DNA of 43,565 nt from Phycisphaerae bacterium (GCA_030448225.1 JAUJNJ010000052.1:1-43565), one strand, 5' to 3'; positions 8,789 to 17,370 are shown, counted from the stretch's first letter. The notes: a model not told the origin generated them from the letters alone. Program-made: numbers and translations.

Positions 8789-11014
8789 CGCGGCCCGACG
8801 GGCATCCGCCGTCTTCCCCCGCGTCGTCGTCGGCGGCGGCGGGCGAGGCGGCGGCCGAGGATTCGTCGTCTTCGACGGCCCCGTCGTCTTCATCGGTCCC
8901 CTTGTCGCCTTCACCTTGTCGCCTTCGTCTTCGGCGCCGTCGTCGGTCCCGCGATCGCCCGCCGGGTCCTTCGTCGCTCCCGTTGTCGTCGCCCTCCGCT
9001 TCGCCACCGCCGTCGCCTGCGGTGGCTTCATCGCGATCGCAGCAAACGCATTCGGTCTCATCCGCGCGAGCACCGACGCTGTCGACGTCGGCCGCACCGC
9101 CACCGCCGCGGCCGCCGTCGGAGTCGGTCCGTCTGCGTCCACCGGGGGCGGGCGACGCGATTGTGGTCGCCGGGGTCGCCGCGGGCGACGCGGTGGAACG
9201 GCTGCGCGCGGTCGCGCTGGCGGGGTTGCTGTTCGCGGTCGCGCCCGACGCTGACGTGGCTGGAGTTCTCCAGCGGCAGCGAGAACCTGCTGGTCGGGGC
9301 GGTCGTGGAGATGGAGCGTGGCGGGCCGGTGCTCGTGCCGAACCTGCAGGGCGAGCCGCGGCTGAAGAAGCCGCCGCTGCCGACGTGGATCGCCGCCGCG
9401 GCCGTGCGGCCGACGACCGCCGCCGCGCTCGACGCGCCCGACCGCGCCGTGCGCGACGCGGCGTTCCGGCGGCTGGCGTGGGAGGCGCGGTGGCCGTCGC
9501 TGCTGAGCAGTTGCCTGCTGACGCTCGCCGTCTACGCGCTGGGCCGCCTCGTCGACGGGCCGCGCGTCGGGCTGGCGGCGGCGGCGGTCTGCGGCAGCAC
9601 GATCCTGTTCCTCCGCTTCGGCCGGGCCGCGACGACCGACGTGCAACTGGCGCTGTGGGTCGCGGTCACCAACGCGTTCCTGGCCGCGGCGCTGTTCCGC
9701 GGGCGGGCGTGGCTCGGGTTCGTCGGCGCGGGCGTGGCGTTCGGCCTGGCGTTCATGAGCAAGGGCCCCGTCGCGCTCGTGCAGTCGGTCCTGCCGGTGC
9801 TGGCGTTCGTCGCGTGGCGGCGGTTGGCGCCGCGCGCGGCCGGCGGCGATGAAGGCTCGATCGACGCGCCGCCCGGACCGGCGCGGGGCGCGGGGTGGCC
9901 CATCGTCGTGGGCGTGCTGGCGGCGTTGGCGATCATCCTGCCGTGGCCGCTGGCCGTGGTGGCGCGGCAGCCGAACGTGTGGTCGCTGTGGCGGGAGGAG
10001 ATCACGCGCGAGGGCGCGACCGACCTGCCGCCCGACCCGTGGTACGTTTACCTCGTGATCTTCGTGTGGGTCGCGCCGTGGGTGGCGTGGTTCGTCGCCG
10101 GCGTGATCGTCGCCGCGCAGCGCCTGTTCGGCCCCGTGCCGGCCGCGGCGCAGACGGCGGCAGACGCCCCGCCGCAATCGCGGGGCCTGCGCGGCTTCCC
10201 GACCTTCGCCGATCCCGGGGACGAGGCGCGGTACGACCCGGCCCCGATCCCCACCGCCGGGCGCGCGGGGCGCGGGATGGTCCTGTCGCTGTTCCTCATG
10301 TTCATCCCGATCGGCGTGATGACGCTCTTCAAGGACAAGAACGAGCGCTACCTGTTCCCGATGGTCGCGCCGGCCGCGCTGCTGATCGCGCAGGCGCTGG
10401 TCGGCTGGATCGAGGCCGGCCGCCCGCGCGACGCGGGGGCGGCCGTGGTGCGCGCGGCGCACTGGGCGACGCTGGCGGTGCTGGCGCTCGGCGTGCCACT
10501 CGCGGCGGCGGTCGCGCTGCGCACGATCGACGGCCGCCCGTGGCTGTCGGGCGCGGCGGCGCTGGGCACGGCGGCCGCGGCGGGCGCGGTCGTGGCCGCG
10601 GGGTTCCTGCTCGAGCGGCGCCGGCCGTACGCGGTCGTGGCGGCGACGGCGGGCCTCATGCTGCTGCTTCAGTACGCGATGCTCGCCGGCTACCGCGACG
10701 ACGCGCAGGGCCGCGCCGAGTTCAAGCCGCTGGCCGACCTGGTCTGGTCGACGCACCCGGACGCCGACGTGTACGAGATCGACGTCTCGGGCCGGGCCCG
10801 CGTCTACTCGGAACTGCCGATCTACCTCAACCGGATCATCCGCAAGACCGCGCGGCCCGAAGCGATCGAGCGAACGGACCGGCCCCAGGTCGTCGCGTAC
10901 TTCTTCCGGCGACAGGCGCCGGACCCCCAACTGGCGCCGCCTTGGACGGTGCTGGGCGAGGGGGGACAGGGGAAGGGGCGCTGGCGTCTGTACGTGCTGC
11001 CCGCGCGACAGTGA
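8785..11014 (+). CDS. ArnT/GT39-like integral membrane glycosyltransferase, one frameshift
   Basis: The gene starts with the ATG of an ATGA overlap and continues in that frame to about 9250, where one extra C (GCGCCCGACG for GCGCCGACG) shifts it. The rest (9250-11014) is intact. The first about 120 residues are Ser/Pro/Ala low complexity from TCG/GTC triplet runs. After the shift, LTWLEFSSGSENLLVGAVVEM, NLQGEPRLKKPPLPTW corresponds to the first periplasmic loop and KPPL motif of ArnT/PMT-type transferases. Many membrane helices follow (LLSSCLLTLAVYALG, AAAAVCGSTILFLRF, GLAFMSKGPVALVQ, GVLAALAIILPWPLAVVA, LSLFLMFIPIGVMTLF with KDKNERYLFPMVAPAALLIA). The motifs KGPVAL and KNERYLFP are typical of the family. 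It probably transfers a sugar from a polyprenyl-phosphate donor to a lipid or glycan at the outer face of the membrane. Total of about 743 residues is long because of the Ser-rich leader. Confidence 0.85.
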
Positions 11015-11317
11015 GTGTGGCGGTTCCGAAGCCCGAAGGCGCGCCGACGCAGGGCGCGTTGATGGCGCGGCCGTCCGGCGGCGCCGGGAGTCGGTCGAAC
11101 TTCCGGGCGGGAATTGGGCGATCGTAGTAAACGCAGGGACTTGCCGGGCCGGAGGGCGCCGGCGCCGGAGCATTCGTCTTCCGTCGAGATGCGAACCGCC
11201 GGGCGCAAGCCGCCCGCCGCGCGGGGAGGATCTTCGCCCGGCGCGGAAAAAGCCGAGGTCGCAAGGCATGTCGTTGAACTGGGATGCGAGCGCCTCGTCA
11301 CCGGCGCGCGCCGACGG
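11015..11317. other. Convergent intergenic region
   Basis: 303 bases between the plus-strand ArnT-like gene and the minus-strand ABC exporter, whose stop is at 11318. GC-rich, with no gene and no convincing bidirectional terminator. I see nothing supportable in it. Confidence 0.5.
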
Positions 11318-13627
11318 TCAGGCCGCGGGGGCGGCGATGAGCTGGCGCTCGTAGAGCTGCTGGTAGGTCTCGCAGGTGCGGAGCAGTTCCTCGTGCTTGC
11401 CCTGACCGACGATCCGGCCGCGGTCCATGACGACGATCACGTCGGCGCTGAGGATCGTGCTGAAGCGGTGCGCGATCACGAACGTGGTCGGCGGGCCGGC
11501 GAGCGGGTCGGCGTCGTGCATCAGGCGGTCGATCGCCTGCTGGATCAGGTGCTCGCTCTCGGCGTCGACCTGGCTCGTCGCCTCGTCGAGGATCAGGATC
11601 GGCGCGTGGCGGAAGATCGCGCGGGCGATGCAGATCCGCTGCTTCTGCCCGCCGGACAGTTGCCCGCCCATCTCGCCGAGGACCATGTCGTAGCCGCCGG
11701 GCTTCTCCTCGATGAACTCGTGGGCGAACGCGCGGCGGGCCGCCGCCTCGACGTCGGCGCGGAGCTTGCGGCCGGCGGCGGAGTCGGCGGCGCCGCCACT
11801 GGTCCCGCGGAGCAGGCCGGCCAGCGGGTGACCGTAGGCGATGTTCTCGGCGATCGTGCCGGGGAAGATGACCGAGTCCTGCGTGACGATGCTGATCTGC
11901 TCGCGGAGCGAGCGGAGCGTGGCGTCCCGCACGTCGACGCCGTCGATCAGCACGCGGCCGAGGCGCGGGTCGTAGAAGCGCGGCAGCAGCGCGAGCAGCG
12001 TCGTCTTGCCGCTGCCGTTGCGGCCGACGACGGCGACCGACCGACCCTTCGGCACCGACAGGCTCACGTCGCTCAGCGCGTCGCCGTTGGCGTTGGGGTA
12101 GGCGAAAGAGACGTTCTCGAAGCGGATCTCGCGCCGCAGCGGCGGGAGCTTGACGCGCTTGGCGGGCAGCGACGGCGCGACGGAGCCACGAGGCGACGCA
12201 GCGGGGTCGGCGGCGCCGGTCGCAGGAGTGCCGCCTGCGCTCGGCTGTCGCCGGCCGACGCGGGGGCGTTCGGTCGGGAGGTCGAGGACCTCGAAGATGC
12301 GCACGGCGGCCGAGTTGGCCTTCTGCAGCACGTTGTTCACCTTGCTGAGCCGCCGCAGGCTGTCGCCGATGCCGGCGAGGCAGGCCATGATCAGGATGAA
12401 GCTCGTCGCCTCGAGCGTACGGCTGATCAGCACCATGTAGCTCGCCGCCAGCACGACCGCGCCGACGACGAACAGCGTCAGCGTCTCCATCGTCGGTGCG
12501 CTGAACGCGTCGATGCGGCTCATGCGCAGCTGCTCGGCCACGAGCCGGTCCATGATCCGGCTGTAGCGCCGCCGTTCGAACCGCTCGGCCGACGCGCCCT
12601 TGACCACGCGGATGCCGATCAGCGACCCCTCGATCTGCCCGAGCATGTTCGAGCTGCTCATCAGGGCCGCCCGGCTGGCGCGGCGCATCTTCTTGCCGAG
12701 CGTCTTGATGATCCCGACCATGATCGGCGCGAACAGCACGATGAACAGCGTCAGCTTCCAGCTCACGTACAGCGCCAGCCCGAATGCGAACGCCGCCTTG
12801 ATCGGCTCCTGGATCGTCTGGCCGAGCACGGTCTTGAACCCCTGGGCCAGTTCCTGCGCGTCCTGCGTGAGGCGGCTGGTGACGTCGCTCGTGCCGCGGC
12901 TGCCGAAGTGCCCGAGCGGCACGTGCAGCACGTGGTCGTACGTGCGCTTGCGAATGTCCTGCACCGCCATGATGGCGGCCTTGTCCGAGAGGTGCTCCTG
13001 GAAGAACTTGACGACGTTGCTGACGACCGCGAGCGTGGCGATCAGCCCGAAGACGGCCGCGATCGCGCCGATCGGGTGCGTCGGGAAGACACCGACGATC
13101 CGGTACCCCGCCGCGAGGTACCACGGCATCGGGGACACCGCGAGCTGCACCGGGCGCGCCGCGGGCGCCGCGCCCACCCACACGCGGGCGGTTCGGGTCG
13201 CGGGGTCGGCCAGCGGGTGCAGGTCGGGCATGCGGGCGGGGGCGGCCGGCGACGGCGCGCCGCCGAGGTCGACGGCCGAGACCACGTCGTACTCGGCCAG
13301 CCCCGCGCGGGCGGCCGGGCCGCCGGGGCGGACCTTCACGACGCGCAGCGGCATCTCCTCGGAGAACGTCGCGCCGATGCGGCTCTCGGCGATCTCGCGG
13401 TGGGCCCACCCCTGCACGGTGTTGCCCTTGAGCAGCACCTGCATGATCGGCAGCATCGTGCTCAGCCCGCCGCTGAACGCGGCGCCGACGAAGAACGCGC
13501 ACAGCACCGACACCAACACGATCCGGCGGTACGGGTACAGATAACGGCACGCCCGCCAGAAACTGGCGACGGACTTGTCCTTCTTCCGCTTGGGGCGATC
13601 GGCGCGATGTTCGGGTGGCTGGCTCAT
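11318..13627 (-). CDS. Type I ABC exporter (MsbA/McjD-like half transporter) with PDZ-like periplasmic insertion
   Basis: 769 residues in one intact frame. TM1 is about residues 36-56 (IVLVSVLCAFFVGAAFSGG). Between TM1 and TM2 (about 185-205) lies an unusually long loop of about 125 residues. It includes MPLRVVKVRPGGPAARAGL and EYDVVSAVD, which match the carboxylate loop and core strands of a PDZ domain. Further membrane segments follow (LALYVSWKLTLFIVLFAPIM, LTLFVVGAVVLAASYMVLIS). The nucleotide-binding domain occupies roughly residues 495-755: Walker A GRNGSGKTT, Q-loop VTQDSVIF, signature LSGGQKQR, Walker B ILILDEATS, switch His in IAHRFS. A Gly/Ala/Ser insertion sits between Q-loop and signature (residues about 605-625). 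It probably works as a homodimer flipping a lipid-linked substrate across the inner membrane, in line with the adjacent glycan genes. Substrate unproven. Confidence 0.9.
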   Translation of the reverse strand: MSQPPEHRADRPKRKKDKSVASFWRACRYLYPYRRIVLVSVLCAFFVGAAFSGGLSTMLPIMQVLLKGNTVQGWAHREIAESRIGATFSEEMPLRVVKVRPGGPAARAGLAEYDVVSAVDLGGAPSPAAPARMPDLHPLADPATRTARVWVGAAPAARPVQLAVSPMPWYLAAGYRIVGVFPTHPIGAIAAVFGLIATLAVVSNVVKFFQEHLSDKAAIMAVQDIRKRTYDHVLHVPLGHFGSRGTSDVTSRLTQDAQELAQGFKTVLGQTIQEPIKAAFAFGLALYVSWKLTLFIVLFAPIMVGIIKTLGKKMRRASRAALMSSSNMLGQIEGSLIGIRVVKGASAERFERRRYSRIMDRLVAEQLRMSRIDAFSAPTMETLTLFVVGAVVLAASYMVLISRTLEATSFILIMACLAGIGDSLRRLSKVNNVLQKANSAAVRIFEVLDLPTERPRVGRRQPSAGGTPATGAADPAASPRGSVAPSLPAKRVKLPPLRREIRFENVSFAYPNANGDALSDVSLSVPKGRSVAVVGRNGSGKTTLLALLPRFYDPRLGRVLIDGVDVRDATLRSLREQISIVTQDSVIFPGTIAENIAYGHPLAGLLRGTSGGAADSAAGRKLRADVEAAARRAFAHEFIEEKPGGYDMVLGEMGGQLSGGQKQRICIARAIFRHAPILILDEATSQVDAESEHLIQQAIDRLMHDADPLAGPPTTFVIAHRFSTILSADVIVVMDRGRIVGQGKHEELLRTCETYQQLYERQLIAAPAA

Positions 13628-13697
13628 GCGTCTGGTCTGCTCATGCGAACGGGGTCATCCGGTCGATGAGTGGCTTATCGGACGTAAAGGACCGTTC

Positions 13698-13705
13698 AGT
13701 ATAAC
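13698..13705. promoter_or_regulatory. Possible -10 element(s) in the divergent intergenic region
   Basis: The only AT-rich island between the ABC exporter and the aminotransferase contains TATACT on the minus strand and, overlapping it, TATAAC on the plus strand. No good -35 is visible on either side. The leader would be about 70 bases for the exporter. Confidence 0.3.
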
Positions 13706-13783
13706 ATTTGTGACCGAAGCCCGTAGCCGCGACGGACGTCGCGCCGCCGGCTCGGCCGGCGACGGAAAACCCCATGCCCGTGT

Positions 13784-13869
13784 GAGACGCGCGCGACGCG
13801 TGGCGCGCGTCGCGGCCGCAATGGTCGGCCGGCGCGTCGCGGCCGTGCCGCACGCGTGTCGCGCGTCTC
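13784..13869. repeat. Long inverted repeat upstream of the aminotransferase
   Basis: GAGACGCGCGCGACGCGTG (13784-13802) is complementary, with small offsets, to CACGCGTGTCGCGCGTCTC (13851-13869). The middle GTCGCGGCCG / GCGTCGCGGCCG adds internal pairing. It ends 19 bases before the start codon at 13889, so it would fold in the leader of that mRNA. Confidence 0.5.
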
Positions 13870-13888
13870 CGCGCCGTTGGTGAATACT

Positions 13889-15046
13889 ATGCCCGCACCC
13901 ATCCCTCTTTCGCAGCCGGACGTAACGCAGAAGGAGATCGACGCGGTCGTCGACGTGATGCACACGGCGACGCTCTCGATCGGCCCGAGGCTTCAGCAGT
14001 TCGAGAAGGCCGTCGCCCAGGTCGCCGGCCGCCGCCACGCGGTCGGCGTCTCCAGCGGCACCGCCGGCCTGCACTGCGCGATGATCGCCGCCGGCGTGGG
14101 CGCGGGGCACGAGGTCATCACAACCCCCTTCAGCTTCGTCGCTTCGGCCAATTGCATCCTGTACGTCGACGCCAAGCCGGTGTTCGTCGACATCGACCCG
14201 CTGACGCTCAACGTGGACGTGGAGAAGGTCGAGGCGGCCGTCACGCCGCGCACGAAGGCGATCGTCGCCGTCGAGACGTTCGGCCACCCCGGCGGCATGG
14301 TCGAGCTCGAACAACTCGCGCAGAAGCACGAACTGACGTTCATCGAGGACGCCTGCGAGGGGTTCGGCGGGCACGTGAAGACGGCCGCCGGCAACCGCGC
14401 GATCGGGTCGTTCGGCCGCGCGTCGGTCTTCGGCTTTTACCCCAATAAGCAGATCACCACCGGCGAGGGCGGAATGATCGTCACCGACGACGACGCCCTG
14501 GCCGCCACGTGCCGCAGCCTGCGCAACCAAGGCCGCGACGGGATGGACTGGCTCGCCCACCAACGCCTCGGCTACAACTACCGCCTGAGCGAGATCAGCG
14601 CCGCCATCGGCGTCGTGCAGTGCGAACGGCTGGACGAGATCCTCAACAACCGCCGCCGCATCGCCAAGATGTACATGGAGCGGCTGATGACCAACCGCTT
14701 CCTGATCCTGCCCACCCTCGCCGACGACACCGACATGAGCTGGTTCGTGTTCGTCGTCCGCCTCAACGACTTGTTCGAGCCCGGCGACCGCGACCTGATC
14801 ATGCAGGACCTGCGGGCGGCGAAGATCGGCTGCAACAACTACTTCCCGCCGATCCACCTCCAGCCCTACATGGCCGAGCGGTTCGGCTTCAAAGCGGGCG
14901 ACTTCCCCGTCTGCGAGTACGTGTCGGCCCGCACGCTCGCCCTGCCGTTCTACGGCAACATGAACGAACGCCAGGTCAACCGCGTCTGCGACACGCTCGA
15001 GCGCGTGCTGGAAAAGACGCTCGTGGCGCAGAAGAAGCGATTCTGA
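13889..15046 (+). CDS. DegT/DnrJ/EryC1/StrS-family PLP aminotransferase
   Basis: 385 residues from ATG 13889, which gives the usual N terminus PIPLSQPDVTQKEIDAVVDV. Family motifs are SIGPRLQQFEKAVA, GVSSGTAGLH (cofactor-binding region), GHEVITTPFSFVASANCILY, PVFVDIDPLTLNVD, GHPGGM, FIEDACEGFGG, FGFYPNKQITTGEGG (the Lys of PNK is the PLP Schiff-base lysine), GYNYRLSEISAAIG and FPPIHLQPYM. It acts on NDP-4-keto or 3-keto sugars to make amino sugars for surface polysaccharides. It lies divergent from the ABC exporter and near GT genes, consistent with glycan synthesis. A GTG 33 bases upstream is a possible alternative start, but family alignment favours 13889. Length is normal for the family. 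Confidence 0.92.
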   Translation: MPAPIPLSQPDVTQKEIDAVVDVMHTATLSIGPRLQQFEKAVAQVAGRRHAVGVSSGTAGLHCAMIAAGVGAGHEVITTPFSFVASANCILYVDAKPVFVDIDPLTLNVDVEKVEAAVTPRTKAIVAVETFGHPGGMVELEQLAQKHELTFIEDACEGFGGHVKTAAGNRAIGSFGRASVFGFYPNKQITTGEGGMIVTDDDALAATCRSLRNQGRDGMDWLAHQRLGYNYRLSEISAAIGVVQCERLDEILNNRRRIAKMYMERLMTNRFLILPTLADDTDMSWFVFVVRLNDLFEPGDRDLIMQDLRAAKIGCNNYFPPIHLQPYMAERFGFKAGDFPVCEYVSARTLALPFYGNMNERQVNRVCDTLERVLEKTLVAQKKRF

Positions 15047-15346
15047 CCACGACGCGGACGAGTACCGTTCAACGAGGGGGCGGACGCGCGGCGAGTGCCC
15101 TCTTCGTTGCACGCACGAGCAGCGGTTAGACCAGACGACGGTTTCACCCGGCACGACGTACCCGTTGCCCGCCGGCGGGCGCGGGGGCGGTCCTGGCATC
15201 AAGGGCGTCGCCCCTGAAGTCAAACCCGCCTCCACGCGCGTCACCGAACGCTCGTCGCCGGGTGTCGCCTCGCCCTGCCGACGTTGACGTCGCCCGCGTC
15301 GCACCGTCCACACGCTGCTGACGAATCAACCGCCCACGCCTTTTCC

Positions 15347-15400
15347 GACCCCACCACCCCACCACTCTTCAACTCCCCACTCCCCCCTCTCCCTCGTCGC
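15347..15400. repeat. CCACC/GGTGG dispersed repeat, half copy
   Basis: GACCCCACCACCCCACCACT followed by CTTCAACTCCCCACTCCC. The CCCCACCACC core recurs at 30552-30630 and 41786-41890. The rest of 15047-15422 (376 bases after the aminotransferase) holds no recognisable gene. Confidence 0.5.
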
Positions 15401-15422
15401 GTGCAAAGCCGATACTCCCCTC

Positions 15423-16004
15423 ATGCCCCTCTCCCTCCCGGTCGCCGTCCGCGCCAGAGCCGTCGCCTCGGGCGACGTGCAGCTCGTGGCCGACGGCGAG
15501 CACTTCCGCAAGATCGTGCGGGAGGGGATCCTCAAGGCGAAGGTGAGCCTCGACATCTCGACCGCCGACTTCAAGGCGATGCTCGTGCCCGAGGGGTTGT
15601 CGCGGCGGGCGCCGTCGATCGTGGAGGTGTTCCGCCGCCTCGCGGCGCGCGGCGTGGAGATCCGCCTGCTCCACGCCGGCACGCCCAGCTCGGCCGCCCT
15701 GCGCGAATTGAAGAAGGCGCTGCCCGCGGGATTGACGATCCGCCGCTGCCCGCGGCTGCACGCCAAGACGGTGATCATCGACAGCAGGTCGATGTACCTC
15801 GGCAGCGCCAACCTCACCGGCGCGGGCCTGGGCGCCAAGGCCGACGGCCGGCGCAACTTCGAGCTCGGCGTCTGGACGACCGCCCCGTCGCTCATCGACG
15901 GCGTGCTCGAGGGGTTCAACGCCCTCTGGGAAGGCCACCGCTGCACCGACTGCCGCCGCAAGGACGTCTGCCCCGTGCCGCTGGAAGAGCCGAAGCTCGG
16001 TTGA
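15423..16004 (+). CDS. Small phospholipase-D-like (single HKD) protein with C-terminal Cys cluster
   Basis: 193 residues. The N-terminal half, GDVQLVADGEHFRKIVREGI then AKVSLDISTADFKAMLV, is the usual first strand-helix unit of PLD-like nucleases. FRRLAARGVEIRLLHAG is the next Rossmann-like unit. The catalytic motif is HAKTVIIDSRSMYLGSANLT (HxK(x4)D(x6)GSxN), present once, so activity would need a homodimer as in Nuc-type endonucleases. The C terminus HRCTDCRRKDVCPVP has three Cys and a His that could bind a metal. Families with one HKD include nucleases and some helicase-associated modules; no helicase or restriction gene is adjacent. No good ribosome-binding site is visible at the ATG. The frame is intact. 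Confidence 0.82.
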   Translation: MPLSLPVAVRARAVASGDVQLVADGEHFRKIVREGILKAKVSLDISTADFKAMLVPEGLSRRAPSIVEVFRRLAARGVEIRLLHAGTPSSAALRELKKALPAGLTIRRCPRLHAKTVIIDSRSMYLGSANLTGAGLGAKADGRRNFELGVWTTAPSLIDGVLEGFNALWEGHRCTDCRRKDVCPVPLEEPKLG

Positions 16005-16478
16005 GCGCGCGGCCGGGTTCACGACCTTGCAGAGTCGCCCCCCGCGGCGCTCGCCGGCTTCCCAACGTCACTACTGACTCCCGCACTGGTTACCCAGAAA
16101 GTATCCGGCGGAATTCCTGCGGTTCCTGCGTGACGTCACGGGGAAACGCCCTAGCAAGTGGTGCTGCCACACGTTGCGGTGAGGCAATGCGAACGGCGCA
16201 GCATCGTCGTGACCGTCCCGATCATCGTGCCGATCCCCGTTTACGTAGCCGCTCGCGTGGGAGCCTCGCCGCGGTGCTCGCCCCACCCGCATTGCGCGCC
16301 CGAACCGTAGGAGCGGCTCCGGTTCACAAAGTTCAATGACGCATTTCACGCTGCGAGTTCGTAAGGCACGCGTCCCCCACCTCGCACAATTCGCGCGCAG
16401 TCGAGGCACCGCCCAGCCCCGCGGCCCCAGCGGGTCGCTCATTAAAATACTGCGTTTCCAGCCGCTAAATCGCCCCTT

Positions 16479-16610
16479 CTACTCTTCGACCGCCATCACG
16501 ACGGCGTCTGGCATCGCCTTCGCTTTCGGGTGAGTCAGAGCCGTCACGACGACGGCAGGCGGGCGGCGAAGGAAGCCCGTCAGCACGAAGCCGGTTGGTT
16601 CCCACGGGCG
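16479..16610 (-). pseudogene. Possible gene remnant or short hypothetical protein
   Basis: On the minus strand the last about 40 codons before a TAG at 16479-16481 read EPTGFVLTGFLRR, AVVVTALTHPKAKAMPDAVV, MAVEE, with strong G/C preference at third positions. Upstream of 16610 the frame runs into a perfect hairpin and then Arg-rich text without protein character. I do not recognise the family. It may be the 3' end of a gene cut by the hairpin element, or chance. Confidence 0.25.
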
Positions 16611-16642
16611 GTGCCGCCCGCAGGCGGTCTGCGGGCGGCACC
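16610..16642. repeat. Perfect 14-bp hairpin
   Basis: GGTGCCGCCCGCAG-GCGGT-CTGCGGGCGGCACC: a 14-bp perfect stem with a 5-base loop, first of three hairpins in 16610-16818. Confidence 0.7.
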
Positions 16643-16713
16643 TGTCCCGGTTTTCATCCGACAAGGAACGACGACGACGACGACTTCGCTCGATGATGAC
16701 ACAACGCAGGGTC

Positions 16714-16747
16714 GGTGGCGGGAATTTCAGGGGGCGTTCCCGCCACC
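16714..16747. repeat. Perfect 11-bp hairpin
   Basis: GGTGGCGGGAA (16714-16724) pairs with TTCCCGCCACC (16737-16747) around a 12-base loop containing a G run (CAGGGGGCG). It sits 32 bases before the terminator-like hairpin. Confidence 0.7.
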
Positions 16748-16778
16748 GCTTTGCACAAGCCTCGTTTCCTCCTCCGCC

Positions 16779-16818
16779 AAGCCGCACGGGACATTACCCT
16801 CCACCGTGCGGCTTTTTT
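16779..16818 (+). terminator. Rho-independent terminator
   Basis: AAGCCGCACGG, 14-base loop, CCGTGCGGCTT followed by TTTT. It is a textbook intrinsic terminator on the plus strand. No protein gene ends just upstream, so the transcript it ends is unknown; a short structured RNA covering the two hairpins before it is one possibility. Confidence 0.75.
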
Positions 16819-17154
16819 CTGCGCCAGCGGAACGGCAGCTGGTGTGCGTCAGCACCAGGGAAACGGATCGCCGATCCGCCGACTCCACGTCGAGGCGATC
16901 CCACCCCTTCGCGCAGCATCGCCGCCGCCCAAGTCACCAAGAGCACGCAATTCCCGCGATTCGCGCGGAACCACGGCGATTAACTAAACGAGTGAAGGTC
17001 CGCCCGTGCGAATGAGTTCTGCCCGCGCGTCGCCTGTCGCGAAAAGCGCGCGGGCGTCCGCCCGTGGCCCGGCGTCTGACCGGACACCGGCCCCGCCGGT
17101 AGAAACCACCTCCGCCGGCCGTTAATATGCCCCACCTGCTTCCGCAAGCAGTCC

Positions 17155-17243
17155 GGAGAGGTGTCCGAGTGGCCGAAGGAGCAGCACTGGAAATGCTGTA
17201 ATGGGCTTAAACCCATTCGAGGGTTCGAATCCCTCCCTCTCCG
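17155..17243 (+). tRNA. tRNA-Ser (GGA)
   Basis: The acceptor arms GGAGAGG (17155-17161) and CCTCTCC (17236-17242) pair fully, with discriminator G at 17243. The anticodon arm is CAGCA-CTGGAAA-TGCTG, with anticodon GGA at 17189-17191. A long variable arm (TGGGCTTAAACCCA region) and the T arm GAGGGTTCGAATCCCTC confirm a type II serine tRNA. The 3' CCA is not encoded. A hairpin terminator follows after 11 bases. Confidence 0.97.
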
Positions 17244-17254
17244 CTGACCGAGTT

Positions 17255-17292
17255 GCCCGCGATCCCACCATCGGGATCGCGGGCACTTTCGT
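17255..17292 (+). terminator. Terminator of tRNA-Ser
   Basis: GCCCGCGATCCC (17255-17266) and GGGATCGCGGGC (17273-17284) form a perfect 12-bp stem with a 6-base loop, followed by ACTTTCGTT. Confidence 0.85.
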
Positions 17293-17348
17293 TGACAGCT
17301 CGGCTCAACCACCAGAGTACCGCAGCTTTCCGTGTGGCCCTTCGAACG

Positions 17349-17370
17349 CCGTGGGAGCTTGCTCCCACGG
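17349..17370. repeat. Short perfect palindrome between tRNA-Ser and the hydrolase
   Basis: CCGTGGGAGC-TT-GCTCCCACGG: 10-bp arms with a 2-base centre. It could serve as terminator for the minus-strand hydrolase gene ending at 17531, or be a REP-like unit. Confidence 0.5.

Larger units (their letters stand above)
16005..17154. other. 1.15-kb stretch without a clear gene
   Basis: No full-length gene is recognised between the PLD-like gene and tRNA-Ser. The stretch contains three strong hairpins and one gene-like fragment, listed separately, and a GC composition below the local average. Possible non-coding RNA or decayed region. Confidence 0.5.

Noticed and set aside
7403..11269. A 1288-codon open frame on the minus strand
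   Set aside because: It is antisense to the GT4 and ArnT-like genes, which have clear motifs. Its translation is Arg/Ala/Asp-rich and repetitive, as expected of a GC-driven shadow.
11114..13669. An 851-codon open frame on the plus strand
   Set aside because: Antisense shadow of the ABC exporter; no domain signature, biased to Arg, Ala, Val, Asp.
16071..16442. 123-codon frame on the minus strand between the PLD-like gene and tRNA-Ser
   Set aside because: No hydrophobic, domain or codon-bias signal, and mixed Cys/His/Arg composition. Considered non-coding.
17155..17243. tRNA-Ser as an integration site
   Set aside because: No integrase, and no repeat of the tRNA 3' end was found in the window. 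The neighbouring hairpin is an ordinary terminator.
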